Shown here: positions 20,850 to 32,599 of the stretch, in pieces
Numbering within the stretch: position 1 is the first letter of the stretch
Layout: the number at the start of each line of letters is the position of its first letter
Origin: Rhododendron vialii
Lineage: Eukaryota > Streptophyta > Magnoliopsida > Ericales > Ericaceae
NCBI RefSeq assembly: GCF_030253575.1
Contig: NC_080560.1
Coordinates: forward strand, 10,598,501-10,662,500
Length of the DNA stretch: 64,000 bases
Reading direction: 5' to 3'
Notes under the pieces: generated by a model
Database searches by the model: none
Told to the model about the DNA's origin: nothing
What the model saw: the letters and a program-made list of their open reading frames with translations, nothing else
Program-made: the position numbers and the translations under genes

Positions 20850-21324
20850 TGTTGGAATATTAAACTTAAATTATTATTGGTCTATGTGTGAGTGTGCAAG
20901 AGAAAGGGACAAGGCGAGAGAGCTAGCTGGTACATGTGAGTGGGTTTTGGCTTGTGATTTGGCTGTGAGACAAAGAGACAAGATGATAGTGCAAGAGTGA
21001 AGAGAGGGGCCTAGTCCATCTGTATTTTTCAGTGAGTTTAATTGTGATGGTTGATTTATGCATAAGTAAATGTGCATGTTTGTGTGTAATGGTTTTGGCT
21101 CTGTTGGGTAAATTGAGAAAAGAGAGCAGAGGAGAGGAGAGAAAGAGAGATCGGGAGACCCTAAGGGGGTCTCCTCCCACCACCAGTGGAGTGATATGTG
21201 CGAGAGATATGAGAGTTGTGTGGGAAGAGTGAGATGTTATTTGTATGTTTTGTTGAGTTTGATAAGACTAAGTCTGTGATTTGAGAGTTGAATGAGTATG
21301 TGAATTCTCCCTTTTCCACCAACA
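20850..21324. mobile_element. Solo LTR (family L), TSD CATGT
   Basis: Starts TGTTGGAATATTAAACTTAA and ends TTTTCCACCAACA with CATGT at 20845-20849 and 21325-21329. Unit 1 of the duplication has uninterrupted GTGAGTGCATGTTATGTTG at about 14602. Same family as the LTR at 4605-5090 by start, end and the GACCCTAAGGGGGTC/CCAGTGGAGTG block. No internal domain is attached. Confidence 0.88.
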
Positions 21325-21832
21325 CATGTGGTGTGGGATTTTGTATACTTTTCTCGTTTGAAGGTTAAAGAGGAACATCCATTGACGTTGCCACATATAA
21401 ATTACAAGGCTACAAGTCATGTGTTTTTCATTGTCGTAACATGCTGATTGGTCATCGGAGTGGCTTAGATTGTGAACTTAGTGATTGCACACAAGCATTT
21501 GCGCGGCTATTTATGTTGGTTTTAGCAGTCATTTTGAGTCAGGGTGGTGGTGGTAGCAATGGCATCCAGGAGGTGGTACTACCGTGGTAGCCACAGTGCC
21601 ATAGGTAGTGGTATCTATGCCTTGGTCTGTGTCCCGGTGGCTTGGTGCCACCACAGGGTTGTTGGTCAGACTGCCCTTGTTAGCGGAAGTTTGATACTCC
21701 TATTTTTATTAAAGCGAATAAGTACACCAAGATGGAAGTAGATTATTTATAAGCATGAATTTCATGCCAAGGGAAAGTAGTACTGAGTGAGGACTGCTTC
21801 TGCATCAATATTCTTGAATTTGGGTAGGAATT

Positions 21833-22229
21833 TGTTGGGGTACACCCAAGTGGTGTGGGTGTGTGCTGTAGGGGATAAAACCCCTTGGTCCCCTTTCCCT
21901 TTTGTTGACTGCCTTTCGGCAGTGTGTGTGTGCGCGCCACAGTGCCAGACGTGAGGGAGAGAGTAAAGAGTGAGCCGGTTTGTGGCTCCCCCGTCCGGGG
22001 GAGCGGTGCTCCTTGGAGATGCTCGGATACTCCGTCGGAGAGCCACAGGAGTGAGGGAGAGAGAGAGGAGTGGGGAAGCCGGAATGTGGTTATCCCGGTG
22101 AGGTTTTTCATACTTGTATATGTGATTTATACATAGTGGAGTTTTCCTCAGATATCTCTCGTTTGTGCTTGGTTTATTTTCGTGCTTGTGCTTAGAGGTG
22201 TGAATCGGGGTCGGGGTCTCGACCCAACA
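21833..22229. mobile_element. Solo LTR (second family), TSD GAATT
   Basis: Starts TGTTGGGGTACACCC and ends TCTCGACCCAACA with GAATT at 21828-21832 and 22230-22234. Unit 1 shows the empty site GGGTAGGAGTTCTAGTTCAC at about 15817. It is 397 bases long, with copia-like TGTTG/CAACA ends. Internal wording differs from family L apart from GAG-rich parts. Confidence 0.87.
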
Positions 22230-23080
22230 GAATTTAAGTTCACTCCAAAACGGAGGCATTCTTCCGGATTCAATAGTGAGGGCAACAGTACTATAGAGAG
22301 TGGTTTTCTTTTCTGGGAATTAATTAAACTGGGTGTCAGAGTGTGCTCCATGCATTCAAGTGTCCGTACCCTATTTGGGCAGGGAAATTGTTTGTCACAA
22401 TGTTTCCAGGGTCCCTTACGACTGTGTTCTTCACTGTATGATGCTTCATTATCGAAGATCATTGTTGTTTGCGATTACAGGCACATATGTTTATTTGATG
22501 AATCGATATTAAAGTTCACATGATGTTCATTTTCAAGTCCCAATCTGAAGTAGTAGCACAGCACAACTTAGGACTTTGTTACAGGATCAGTTTAATGAAT
22601 ACCAAAGCTACTTGTCTGATAGTCTAGCATTAGGATAAACTATGACTTATTTCTTTTCAGGACTGTCTCTTCCAAGGAATTTGTATAATGTATCAAATGA
22701 TGAGCCTATGGAAGGATGACTATATGAAGGAGAAGCCTTCATTGGAATTAATGGGCTCTTACAATAGCTAGTAGGAATTCCCCTAGTGACACAATCCTTC
22801 TAAAATGTCATGTGCTCCTGCTCACGCTTTCAATCCTCTTCACTCTAGCAGATTTTAGTAGTTTGTGACGTGTTTCAAAGATGTTTTCATGTCCACGCAC
22901 GCGCACGCGAATTATGTGACTAGGGCATGCCACTGATTCTTCTATGCCGTCTATTTTTCTTTCCATTTGGCCAAATGCGCTCATTGTTGTCATACTTCTT
23001 GGTAAATCAGTGGAGCTTTGGTTGCATAATTGTTGCCTTAGATTTTTACTTCAAGATACATACAATACCAAAACTGTTTC

Positions 23081-24359
23081 TATTAATGTCAAATTTTTTT
23101 TTTTTTTTGCGGAAAAGACTTGTACCCTGTACATAGTACAAGCCTTTTGAGGACTGGTGTTTTGCCACTAACAAAAACAGTTTTGCCATCATCACTACCT
23201 ATAACAAATTGTTAGAGAAATTCTGAAAACATCATCAGCATGTAATACTATATTTGCAATTATACATGGGCCAGATCTTCTTAGCACTAAAGGACTAAAG
23301 AAATGAATCCATGAGCATCATTTTCATTTATTGGGTACACATCTACATCTATGGATAGTTGTTTTGCTGATGGCTGTACCAAATTTTTGTTCATCACCTT
23401 TTCTTTTCTTTTCTATTTTTGATGGGCATCACCTTTTCTTTTGACCATGGCAAGACCAAGAACATTGGGCCCATTTGAAGACTTCGGTCCATTTTCTAGT
23501 AACGTGACCTTGTGTGAAGTTTCATTTTCATATGATTAGGACGTTGCTCATAGGAGTAGTAGTAAGAAAGATTCCAATCACTAAGTAATCTATGGTCATA
23601 TTTGATTTCTTCACACATTTGATATTCTTTGTGAAAAATCATGATGCACGGAACCAAGTGGGATCCCGTGGGGGCACGGCTTCCTATAAGGAAGCTCTTA
23701 TAGGAGTAAAATTCAGACCTGTGATCTCAGCCATTTGATTGTGTTTTCAATGGTCTGGATTCGCTGATGGTTTATGTCCGGTTATAGTCATAAACCATCT
23801 GCAAATCCAGACAATTGAAAACACGATCCAATAATGACTGGTCATAAATTATCCTCAAATTCGAACCATTGAAAATACGATTCAACGGCTGCTGTTGGAA
23901 GTTTGCATTTTGCTTTTGAAAATACGATCCAACGGCTGCTGTTGGAAGTTTGCATTTTGCTTATTTGTGGACGCCCTTACCTGAAGCCTAGTGTATATAA
24001 ATATTCTTACATATTTAAATTATACTACTCAATAAAATTATTATAGTGTCTCAATAAAATTACTCTAAATTTCTTTTATGAGGATATTTGTCTAATCTAT
24101 TTCATAGAATGTACTAAATTTTTACACAATCTTTTTTTTTTTTTTAAACACACCAATTTTGTGTTTTTACAAAAATGTATTAATTATTAAGGAATAATAA
24201 ATGTACGAATCAAGTTTACTAATTTGTGTGTCCCAAACGCAAGGCACAAACAAAATGCGAAACGATCATGAACCGAAAATAACCACAAAAAGTGAACCAA
24301 TCGGGTCGCGATTAAGAGAATCGGACATAAATCCGTAATGACACGGCACTGAAACACTC
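23081..24359. other. Intergenic with a foldback and a 47-base tandem repeat
   Basis: At 23737-23827 a foldback pairs GATTGTGTTTTCAATGGTCT with its mirror ending GAAAACACGATC. At 23869-23915 and 23916-23962 a 47-base unit (TTGAAAATACGATYCAACGG...) is repeated twice. A short hairpin lies at 23115-23145 (GACTTGTAC/GTACAAG). No gene is seen. Confidence 0.6.
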
Positions 24360-24830
24360 TAGTTTGAGGAGAAAAACAAACCAGTAGTCACATTCCAAAC
24401 AATGTGATTACTGTGCCTTGAGGGACAACAGCATGCAGTCCCGAGGCAAAACGATATCTTTCCCAGCCCGGAAATTCGATCCGAAACGTTCACTTGTAAG
24501 ATCTCATTGCGTAATATGCCTTCTGAAAAAAAGTAAGTCAATCGAATATCGATAATCTAGCAAACGAATCATCTGTTTAAAGTACTGTTAGCAATGTCTA
24601 AAACATTTAGCTAAATGTTGTTCACTAGTCTATTGATACTTGATCGACTCGATTTTTTGCAGGGCCATATTACGCAATGAGATCTTTCAAGTGAACGTTT
24701 CGGATCAAGTTTTTGAGCTCGGAACAATATCGTTTTGACCACAGACAGCAAGATGGCTGTCCCTCAAGGCACAGCCCCCCCTATCACCGTGTTTTTTTCT
24801 GGAGCCCGTCTGTTCTCGGGTGGGACAAAA
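24360..24830. mobile_element. Foldback element with about 150-base arms
   Basis: The left arm holds GCCTTGAGGGACAACAGCAT, AAAACGATATCTTTCCC and CGAAACGTTCACTTGTAAGA; the right arm (24662-24810) holds their inverted forms ending CTGTCCCTCAAGGCACAG. The loop is 24522-24661. Non-coding. Confidence 0.7.
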
Positions 24831-24987
24831 ACATTGGCATTCCAAGAGTCCCCACCCACTGCACTAGGAATCGTACCTTCCCTCGTAAAAAGAACGGACA
24901 CCAAACTCTGTCAGAGTGACCGATCATAAATCAATCACCCAGGCCCACCACGGTACGATCCTTCCTTGCGCCTTGCTTTTGAAAATA

Positions 24988-25270
24988 CTCCCTTCGTCCC
25001 GTTCTTTAGTCTCAAGTAACATCTTTTTCCGTCCCGAAAAGATTATCCCGTATAAAAATCCCTCCGTCCCAGTTCTTTAGTTCCTATTGAAAATTTATGC
25101 CATTTTTTAATTGATTATATTTTGTAATATAATATAATTTTTTATGTGATTTTGAAAATTTTGTTTAAAAGAGCTCATTGAAACCTATCAAACAAGATTT
25201 GTATTCCTTATAAAAAATATTACTAATTAAAAATTATAATTAATTTTTTATCCGATTGAAATAGGAGGAG
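24988..25270. mobile_element. Decayed Stowaway-like MITE remnants
   Basis: CTCCCTTCGTCCCGTTCTTT at 24988 and CCCTCCGTCCCAGTTCTTTA at about 25061 are Stowaway-type ends; a counterpart GAAATAGGAGGAGAG closes near 25270. The arrangement suggests nested or partly deleted copies. Confidence 0.45.
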
Positions 25271-26740
25271 AGATAAAAAAAAATGGGGAATGCAGGTGTT
25301 ATAGATAATGAATTCCCTCTTTTACCTTTTCATTTTTTAACTACTCCAATACGGAGTAGTACTGTAATACTAAAAAAAAGGAAGAAAATGCAATGATTAA
25401 AGGAAAAAATAAGAAAAATAAGTTCTTAATAAATAAAAAAAAGCAAAACACTTATTTCTTGTTATTGTCAGCCCATTGGGCTGACGATAAACATATTAAA
25501 AGACGAGAAAAATACATATTTCTATGTACTTTTTATGCTTTTTAATACACATTCACACACTCACTATTGTCAGCTCATTAGACTGATTTTAGAATTTTCA
25601 TTTTGATAATTTGAGAAAGCAACAAAACCTCATTTTCACTTTTTTTCAGAATCACAAAATCGGTCGCCAAAAAGCTCTGCTTTCACTTCTTTTTTTTGCT
25701 TTCGCTTTTTTTTTGCTTTCACTTTTTTTATTGTTGTTGAGGAAAAGTAAAAATTGGTTTAAGGAAACAGAAAAGTGGCAGCATTAGAACAAAAAGGTAC
25801 ATCATTCGGTGTTCACCAAATGTATATTGTTGAATTGTGTGGGTCGTTTCGAAGTCTCACACAAATGATCGGAGTAAAATGGTACATCATTTGGTGTTTT
25901 TAAGAGTCTTTATAAAAAATCAGCTTATTTGGATATCAGTAAGAGGTTGATTTATTCTCACACAAATTCAATGAATTGATCAAACTCTTTCCAATTTTGA
26001 AATCAATTGATTTTTTGCAAGAACCTTTAAAATAATCTTTTAAACAAATTAAACGGTCTGATCATTATTGTATGATTCCTTAATGGATCTCACAAAACTT
26101 GGTGTACACCATCTTGTGTATGTTTGGTGTAACACTAAAGGGTGTACCCCATGGTTGGGCTCTCGAAAATAACTAGCAAGAGTAATTATTCAGTGGTCTT
26201 AAGATATTATGTGACGGTGTCTCAACAGTCAGCACCTTGCCCCACCACAAATTGATATGGGGTCCACACATTTAGTCTTTGACCCACCTGAATTTGTAGT
26301 GGAGAAGTGAGTTGAAATAACACGTGACGGTGGCCAAAGACCAGTAATTTTTTGCACCAAAGATAAACCAATCACTGCCCACCACGTCAGCAGAACTGCT
26401 TCCACGTCAGCTTCCACATAACTGTACGATCAAAACCTTAACACACCCGAGAGGTCCTATCGCTCTAGTTTTAACCACTTTGGGGGTGGGGGGGGCCACC
26501 ACTCAGGAGAACTGACACGTCAATGCCCCTCTTTTTTCTCCGCACGCACAAACCCCCCCTCCCCCCCCCCCACCTTCCCCCCCCCCCCCCCCAACTTTCT
26601 AATGTTGAGGTCCACACGTCAAAACTAATTACATCATCTTTTGGTTATTCATTTAAACAATTGTTAAACTCTATAAACTTTATAATGTTGAGATTTATAA
26701 TGGTCACTTTTAGTCTATAATCAAAATAAGAGTTTTTAGC
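25271..26740. other. Intergenic, no gene seen
   Basis: AT-rich sequence with a short perfect palindrome GTCAGCCCATTGGGCTGAC at about 25469 and C-rich homopolymers at 26556-26592. None of the open frames carries a recognisable domain. Confidence 0.5.
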
Positions 26741-26744
26741 TCGG

Positions 26745-26925
26745 AATGGGAGTACGGTCGATCCGGCCGTCCATCTCAGCACGGACGGCTCGGATTAAAT
26801 TCGAGCTCCTACAAATCCTAGCCGTTCATTGTTTGGATGAAAATCCAAACCTTCCATTACTGAGATAGACGGTCGAATTAGTCGCACTACACGTGTAGTA
26901 GGGGGTGCACTACAGCAACCCCGGT
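26745..26925. mobile_element. Foldback element, ACGGTCGATCCGGCCGTCC type
   Basis: GACCGTC/GACGGTC words at both ends, GTCCATCTCAGCACGGACGG on the left and TTCCATTACTGAGATAGACG on the right can pair. It belongs with the GGCTCGGAT foldbacks at 1617 and 20462. Confidence 0.5.
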
Positions 26926-27533
26926 CCAACACATCAATCTGCACATAAATGATACTCGGAATTTTGGAAAAAAGTAGAGATCTAATAAAACCTATTCCAG
27001 CACTCTAGAATGGCAGACCACAACTTTCATGAGAAAGAGCAAAGAAGCATCAGAGGAGTTTCCTCTACCAACATGTACAGAGGCGACAAGAATTCCTCTG
27101 CCACGAAGAACATATTTTGTAGATATAGAACCCAAAACTTAATTACATTTCCTCTGCTACAAAGAACAGTTGCGTTTGGGAGGTGAAGTCACACAACCAG
27201 CATCCAATTAAAACACGCGTGAGATACAATTAGAATTCCTCTGCTCCTGTATGAAGTTTATGATCCGCCTTTTGCTTTTTCCGGCTTTGAGTGGGGCTGT
27301 GCGTACCTATAGGTTTCGGTTATCTTTCAGAGGCCCCTGTCGCGAGTCTGGAGTTCTTACGGCCACGCACATAGGAGAGTTGGTCTCCCCTCCTCCATCC
27401 CTTGCGTAAAAAAAAGAGAAGTAAATTTCACATTTTAGAGATGTTCTAATAATACAACATTACAAGATTACTCGATCAGATTTTATTACATAACTGCTCT
27501 TGGAAAAACTTCCCCTGATAAAGTCATAAACAC
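26926..27533. other. Intergenic, upstream of SPL, nothing recognised
   Basis: The phrase TTTCCTCTRCYA is repeated at about 27059, 27148 and 27236 with related AATTCCTCTGC. No element boundary or gene was found. Confidence 0.35.
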
Positions 27534-27676
27534 GGGAAGTTTTTGGGTGCAAATTGGGTACGTACCACGTGGCGGTACCTCGCGCGCATCCAAGCCGCCA
27601 AAGCACATTTGGATAGCTCGGATGCGCGTTCAGGTATCACATAGACTATATCCTATTTGCACCCAGAAACTTCTCC
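27534..27676. mobile_element. MITE about 250 bases upstream of the SPL start
   Basis: GGGAAGTTTTTGGGTGCAAA at the left and CCTATTTGCACCCAGAAACT at the right are inverted repeats; the inner CGCGCGCATCCAAG pairs with CTCGGATGCGCG. It is about 143 bases long and lies in the likely promoter of the SPL gene. Confidence 0.65.
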
Positions 27677-27855
27677 ATAAATACATGCACACACTAGTGT
27701 ATTCAACAGTGTTTCACCTGTCTAAGTACATGCATTGATACATATGCATGTACACAAACAGTACTGAAACACACACACACACAAATGGTGGTTGTGGTCC
27801 TCACACATCCCTCTCTAGCTTTTCACCTTTTTTGTCCTCACAAAATTCCCACCGC

Positions 27856-27865
27856 CCTATATATC
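27856..27865 (+). promoter_or_regulatory. TATA box of the SPL gene
   Basis: CCCTATATATCTAGC about 60 bases upstream of the ATG at 27922, a usual plant position if the leader is short. Confidence 0.5.
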
Positions 27866-27921
27866 TAGCTTCCACCCCCGGCCACTTCTATTGATTATTC
27901 ATGACTTCTTTCATTTGATCC

Positions 27922-30900
27922 ATGGAAGTTGGTGGTGGTGGTGGTAATTATAGAGGGGAATTGAAACAGAAGGCCTTGATAGACACGGTCATGAAGAAGG
28001 AGGCCGCAGCAGTGGGTGATGACGCGGAAAGCGACGATGACTTAGCTTATAAGGCCTCCGAGGATGATGAGAAGAAGATAGGCGGCGGTGGCAGTGGAGG
28101 TGGTAGTGGTGGAAATGGAAAGAAGAGTTCTAGTTGCAGTAGCGGAGGAGGGGGTTCGATGAGGATTTGCCAGGCAGAGAGGTGCACGGCGGACCTGAGT
28201 GATGCTGCTAAGGTAAAGCAGTACCACAGGCGGCATAAGGTTTGCGAGCACCACTCCAAGGCCCCGGTTGTGGTGGTTGCCGGAATCCGCCAGAGGTTTT
28301 GCCAACAATGTAGCAGGTTTGGCATCTCTGTCATGTCCCTCTAGATCTCTCTTAAAACTTCTTATTTGCTTGGGTTAATCGCTGTTCATTAATTTTGTTA
28401 TGTGCTCGAGTTGGTGATCAAAGAAGACTAAATAGAGGAAGGGAAGATAATCTCTGACCGTATAGGATCGATCGCATCGAATTTATAGTGATCGGACTAA
28501 TAATACTGCACGCACCTTCTATGGTTTTTTACGCCCGTGTTTTGTGAAATTTTATATCATGGCGGATATTTGATCGAGTCAAAAAAATTTACCCAAAGAA
28601 ATGTGATCAACTTATTTATTCCTCATATCCGATCAAACAAGCCGCCCGAAACTTGTGTATGTAGCAAGTGCAGGTTAATTGAATGGCTTGGTAGTTGGTA
28701 TGCGCTGCGATTCTGAACGTCAAGTATTTCATGAATCAAATGAAAGAAGTGAATAATCGTATCCAGAATGAAAACGGTCCGTTGACAAGCCTACTTTGTG
28801 GGGTATCATCTTTCATCTAAAATTCACTCTGGCATTATATGGGGAAACAAATACTCTCTCCGTCCCAAATTTTTTGTCCGGTTTGCAAAACGGAATGTTA
28901 AAAATAATGTAATTTTTTCAAAAAAAAATTCAAATTTTTTTCACAAATTAAAAATACTCATTGATATCTAGTACGGAATAAGTTGTTGAAAAACTTTTGA
29001 TTTTTTCTTGCAAAAATTGTATTATTTTTAATACTCCGTTTTGCGGATCGGACAAAGAAATTTGGGACGGAGGGAGTATTGGTGACGTAACATATAACAT
29101 ATCGGTTGACATGTTCGGGTACGTAGTTACATACTTATATTTATAATAAAATAATACGTTCTGATGAAATGTGTCAAATTAATTATTAATAGATTATACC
29201 AACAATAATTCTAACACCACACCCATTCACACACCCATTTACACACTCACACTCATAACAAGGGTGGGGCCCACACACACTGGGTGTGTAGTATGTGCGG
29301 GCTCCACCTTTGTTGTGAGTATGGGTATGTGAATGAGTGTGTAAATGGATGTGATGGTAGAAGGACTCTGTCTATTCTTAATTTAATCTATTTCTTAAAT
29401 CCATCACAAAAGACAAATAGAGAGAAATAGTGCTCCAAATAGCATACTATTAGGATAATTTGAAATTTCAGGTCATATAATGCGCCTCTAATCTCTTATG
29501 CGTGGTAGGAAGACCTGAGATGCAGGGGTTTGCTTTCTATTAAGATCTCAGATTCGATTTCTTCCTGGAGCTATCTACTTTTGTGGGTTAATCCATACAA
29601 AGTATTGTTCCGACTTTGGGGGTGTTTGGCGACTGTATTTTTGCATTTTCGGATTCTCATTTTTTCATTTTGGGTGTTTGGCATTCCATTTTGAGAATGG
29701 ATTGTGGGAGAATGGATTTTGGGTTTTTGGGTTTAGAAGCAAAAAACCAAAATCAGGTCTGGAGGAGTTTTTCGAATTATTGATTTTTTCCATTTTGTGG
29801 TCAATTACCAAAATACCCACATTCCTCCATTCATTTTACCTGTTTTTGCCCCTCCCTCCTCTTATCCATTATTCCTTATCTGTTCACACACACCAGACTA
29901 TTGAATAATAAATTTAAAAAAAAAAAAAAACACAAGTGACATGTTTACACCTGTTGGACAAAGGGCAACATGGTAAAAATGCAACCCATAATTCATTTTC
30001 AACAATCATCTACCAAACACTACTATAATTTCAAAATACATTATGCACAAATCTTTCAAACACTCTACTATATTCAAAATACATTCTGACCATAATCCGA
30101 AAAGTCAAAAAGTCAAAAATCTGAAAATGAAAAGCCAAAAAGTAAGCTCCCAAACACCCCCTTTAAATGGGTCATGTGCCAGTAGATGGTGAAATTGGTC
30201 TCCCAACACAAATTAGTCGAAATGCACGTAAATTGGCTAAAAACCTTGAGGCTAAATTTGAATGACTAGAATCTTGGATAGGAATAGAAATATGATTATT
30301 GGGAATCAAATTCCTACGAATTTTCTTGAGTAGAATATGAATACGATTCCTAGGAAATTGGTACCTATAGTAATTTCATTTTGGTGTTTGAGTTAATTCA
30401 GTAATTTTACGCAACAAACAATTAATTTGAAAATTTTTCAAAGTCGACATTTACTTTTTTTAATGATTGAGCCAGGAATATCAGATTATCATTATGTAAC
30501 GCAGGGATCAAATTCCCACCCCATCAGGAAATGTGATTCCTGATTAAATATGTCATAAGCAATCAAATTCCTATTTATGTTTCTTTCAGACGAGTGAATC
30601 ATACAAGTATGACACCACATTCTTATCGTTGTCGCTTCCAAACATCCGAATCATGAAAGTATGACATCAGATTCACATTCCTCCTCATAATTACCGCATA
30701 CAAACTGAGCCTGAGATATAAAAAAGAGGTTAAATTTTTCCTAGTGTTTTTTATGACACAACCGTGTATTATTAGGACCATGACCTTCCTCAAAGCCTAG
30801 GATTCCCCAGTTTTTTTCTTTTATATGACACAACCGTGTAATACAAAGCATTTATCATGTATGACAATGAAATGGTCCAGATTCCCCTGTTTTCATTTTT

Positions 30901-32521
30901 GGACACAACCTTATGCTGTGACCGTGAAATGGTCAAAGCCTAGATTCCCGGGAAAAAAAAGAAGCCTAGATTCCCCTATTTGTAAGGACAAAACCATTCT
31001 AGAAAAAAGATTTTAGAAGTTGGAACAAGGGACATGGATTCTTTAGGAGGATACTTAATCAGTTTCAACTCTGTTTAGTTTAGATTTTTTTTTCTAAGCA
31101 AAAGAAATTATTAATTTTTATAAAGAATTACAAAGATTAAAAAGATCAAGGCATACCAGCAAAAAGTCACCTAAAACCTAAAGAAATGTAAGACGCTAAC
31201 CGAAAAGCAAAAAAATCGAACAACCTGAAAAAGCCAAGAACCTCACAAGCCTTAAACCCAAACAAGAAACTGGAGACCAAAACACCAAAACCAAACCAAA
31301 GATACCAACCCAAAGATATCCGCACACAAAGCCCGAACAAAGAAACAATCAAAACTACCTAAATCTAAAAGAGAAAACCGAGCACAAATGCAAATCGAGG
31401 GGGCAAACCTAAAGCCAAAAGATGTAGTCTTTGTTTAGTTTAGGTTAGCTTTAGTTAATTAGGACGAGTTCACTGTATTGTCAAAATTGTCTAAATGGTA
31501 ATTTTGACTTCTTGTCTACCGTCTACACTGTAAAGACAACATCTTGTCTAAATTATCTAAATAGAAGGGTCAAAAATGCCATTTAGACGCCTTGGTATTT
31601 TTGTTGTGTGGCTTGAATCTATCGAAAGGGGTGATCTAGCTTGGTCCTGGATTTCTTGTTCGGATTGGGGGCAATGACGGGAGGCAAGCAATATAAATAG
31701 ATACGCGTTTTTCTGCAGATTTAGGGTTCGTAAGCTTGTTTTCTATGAGAGAAACCCAAAAAAACAGAGAGACACATGCATTCGAGAGGAGATTGGAGCT
31801 TGTAATCCTTATTGATTGCAGTGGATAAATTCGTCTCTTTCCCTCATAGAGTAGATACACATTCTAAGTATCGAACCGCATAAATCTCTTGTGTTATTTT
31901 TTGATTGTTTCTTGCTTGCCTTGCATTCAACTTTATATATTGTTCGCGTTATAGATCGATTGCGCTTGTTAATTCACTGTGTCTTCTGCATATCGGCCAA
32001 CAATTTAGTCACACAGTGAAGCCCCAAACGCCCTGAAAAAAACAAACGGAAGTGTCGAAAGGAGATTGGTTGTTTAATTGGCATGATCAACATTGTCAAG
32101 GGCAATTCCTACTGCTGCTACTGCATTTTGTACAAACCTTATACAGTACCACTTTAGAAGTAGTAGCTACTAGCTAGTTTTTGTTAATTACTAGTAGTAA
32201 TATTCTTTCTTTTTCCTCTAATTTTTGCGTTCTCCTTTGGAACGACTGTGATGATAATAAAGATTCCATGAGCTATCGGAATTCGATGATACCAAAAGAA
32301 GCTGCCGCCGGCGGTTGGCCGGGCACAACGAACGCCGTAGGAAGAACATGGCCGACCCGACCGGAGAAAGCTCGAGCCGGAGAGGGACGGCTGGCGGTAC
32401 TCAACTGATGGAAATTGCGTGTGGTGGGCAGGTAGATTTCAGGGGAAGGATCCAGGTTTCCATAGGCCAAGAAAATGGCAATGGCAGCTACAAGCAGCAT
32501 TTTCCATATCAGATAAAATAA
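27922..32521 (+). CDS. SPL: SBP-box transcription factor (SPL), 2 exons, 217 aa
   Basis: Plant-specific DNA-binding regulator of phase change and flowering that binds GTAC-core promoters in the nucleus. Exons 27922-28316 and 32263-32521; donor AG|GTTTGG and acceptor AAG|ATTCC join inside the domain at ...[13 protein letters not shown], the conserved SBP intron position. The SBP domain spans about residues 83-159: C83, C88, [10 protein letters not shown] and RFCQQC give the two zinc sites, and [17 protein letters not shown] is the bipartite nuclear signal. The N-terminus is acidic then Gly/Ser-rich (54-79). Small size, two exons and a miR156 site after the stop (32574-32593) place it with the SPL3/4/5 clade. 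The 3.9-kb intron is full of transposons. No defect is seen in the domain. Confidence 0.92.
28854..29076. mobile_element. Stowaway-like MITE in SPL intron
   Basis: Ends CTCTCTCCGTCCCAAATTTT and AAATTTGGGACGGAGGGAG are inverted, with TA at 28852-28853 and 29077-29078. It is 223 bases long. The half-element at 57173 belongs to the same type. Confidence 0.82.
29213..29365. mobile_element. Foldback MITE in SPL intron
   Basis: CACACCCATTTACACACTCA on the left faces TGAGTGTGTAAATGGATGTG on the right, with AGGGTGGGGCCC and GGGCTCCACCTT inward. Arms are about 65 bases. Confidence 0.65.
29618..30161. mobile_element. hAT-like MITE in SPL intron
   Basis: Begins GGGGGTGTTTGGCGACTG and ends CTCCCAAACACCCCC, an inverted pair typical of plant hAT MITEs; AAAATGAAAAG-type subterminal words are also inverted. 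Length 544 bases. An eight-base target duplication was not recognisable. Confidence 0.7.
31084..31431 (-). mobile_element. 5'-truncated LINE 3' end in SPL intron
   Basis: TGTTTAGTTTAG flanks it at 31072-31083 and 31432-31443. On the minus strand it ends TTTGTAATTCTTTATAAAA...CTTTTGCTTAG and an A run, as in plant L1 elements. 348 bases, no intact coding region. Confidence 0.8.
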
Positions 32522-32573
32522 ATTACTTTTTAAGGTCCCCCAAGTCATGTTTCTGCCATGAAAGCCCTGCAGA

Positions 32574-32593
32574 TTGCTCTCTCTCTTCTGTCA
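32574..32593 (+). promoter_or_regulatory. miR156 target site in SPL 3' region
   Basis: TTGCTCTCTCTCTTCTGTCA lies 53 bases after the stop codon. It differs from the common plant miR156 site GUGCUCUCUCUCUUCUGUCA only at the first base. SPL3/4/5-type genes carry this site in the 3' UTR, others in coding sequence, so the position supports that clade and post-transcriptional repression by miR156. Confidence 0.9.
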
Positions 32594-32599
32594 CCCAAG

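Larger units (their letters stand above)
19320..23080. repeat. Segmental tandem duplication, unit 2
   Basis: Collinear with 13060-17840. It keeps the intact exonuclease copy and carries private insertions at 20462-20582 (foldback), 20850-21324 and 21833-22229 (solo LTRs). It ends near GAGCTTTGGTTGCATAATTG. Divergence between the units is visible in every line, so the duplication is not recent. Confidence 0.8.

Noticed and set aside
28042-28334. Minus-strand open frames opposite SPL exon 1
   Set aside because: Shadow frames of a GC-rich exon; the SBP domain fixes the plus strand.
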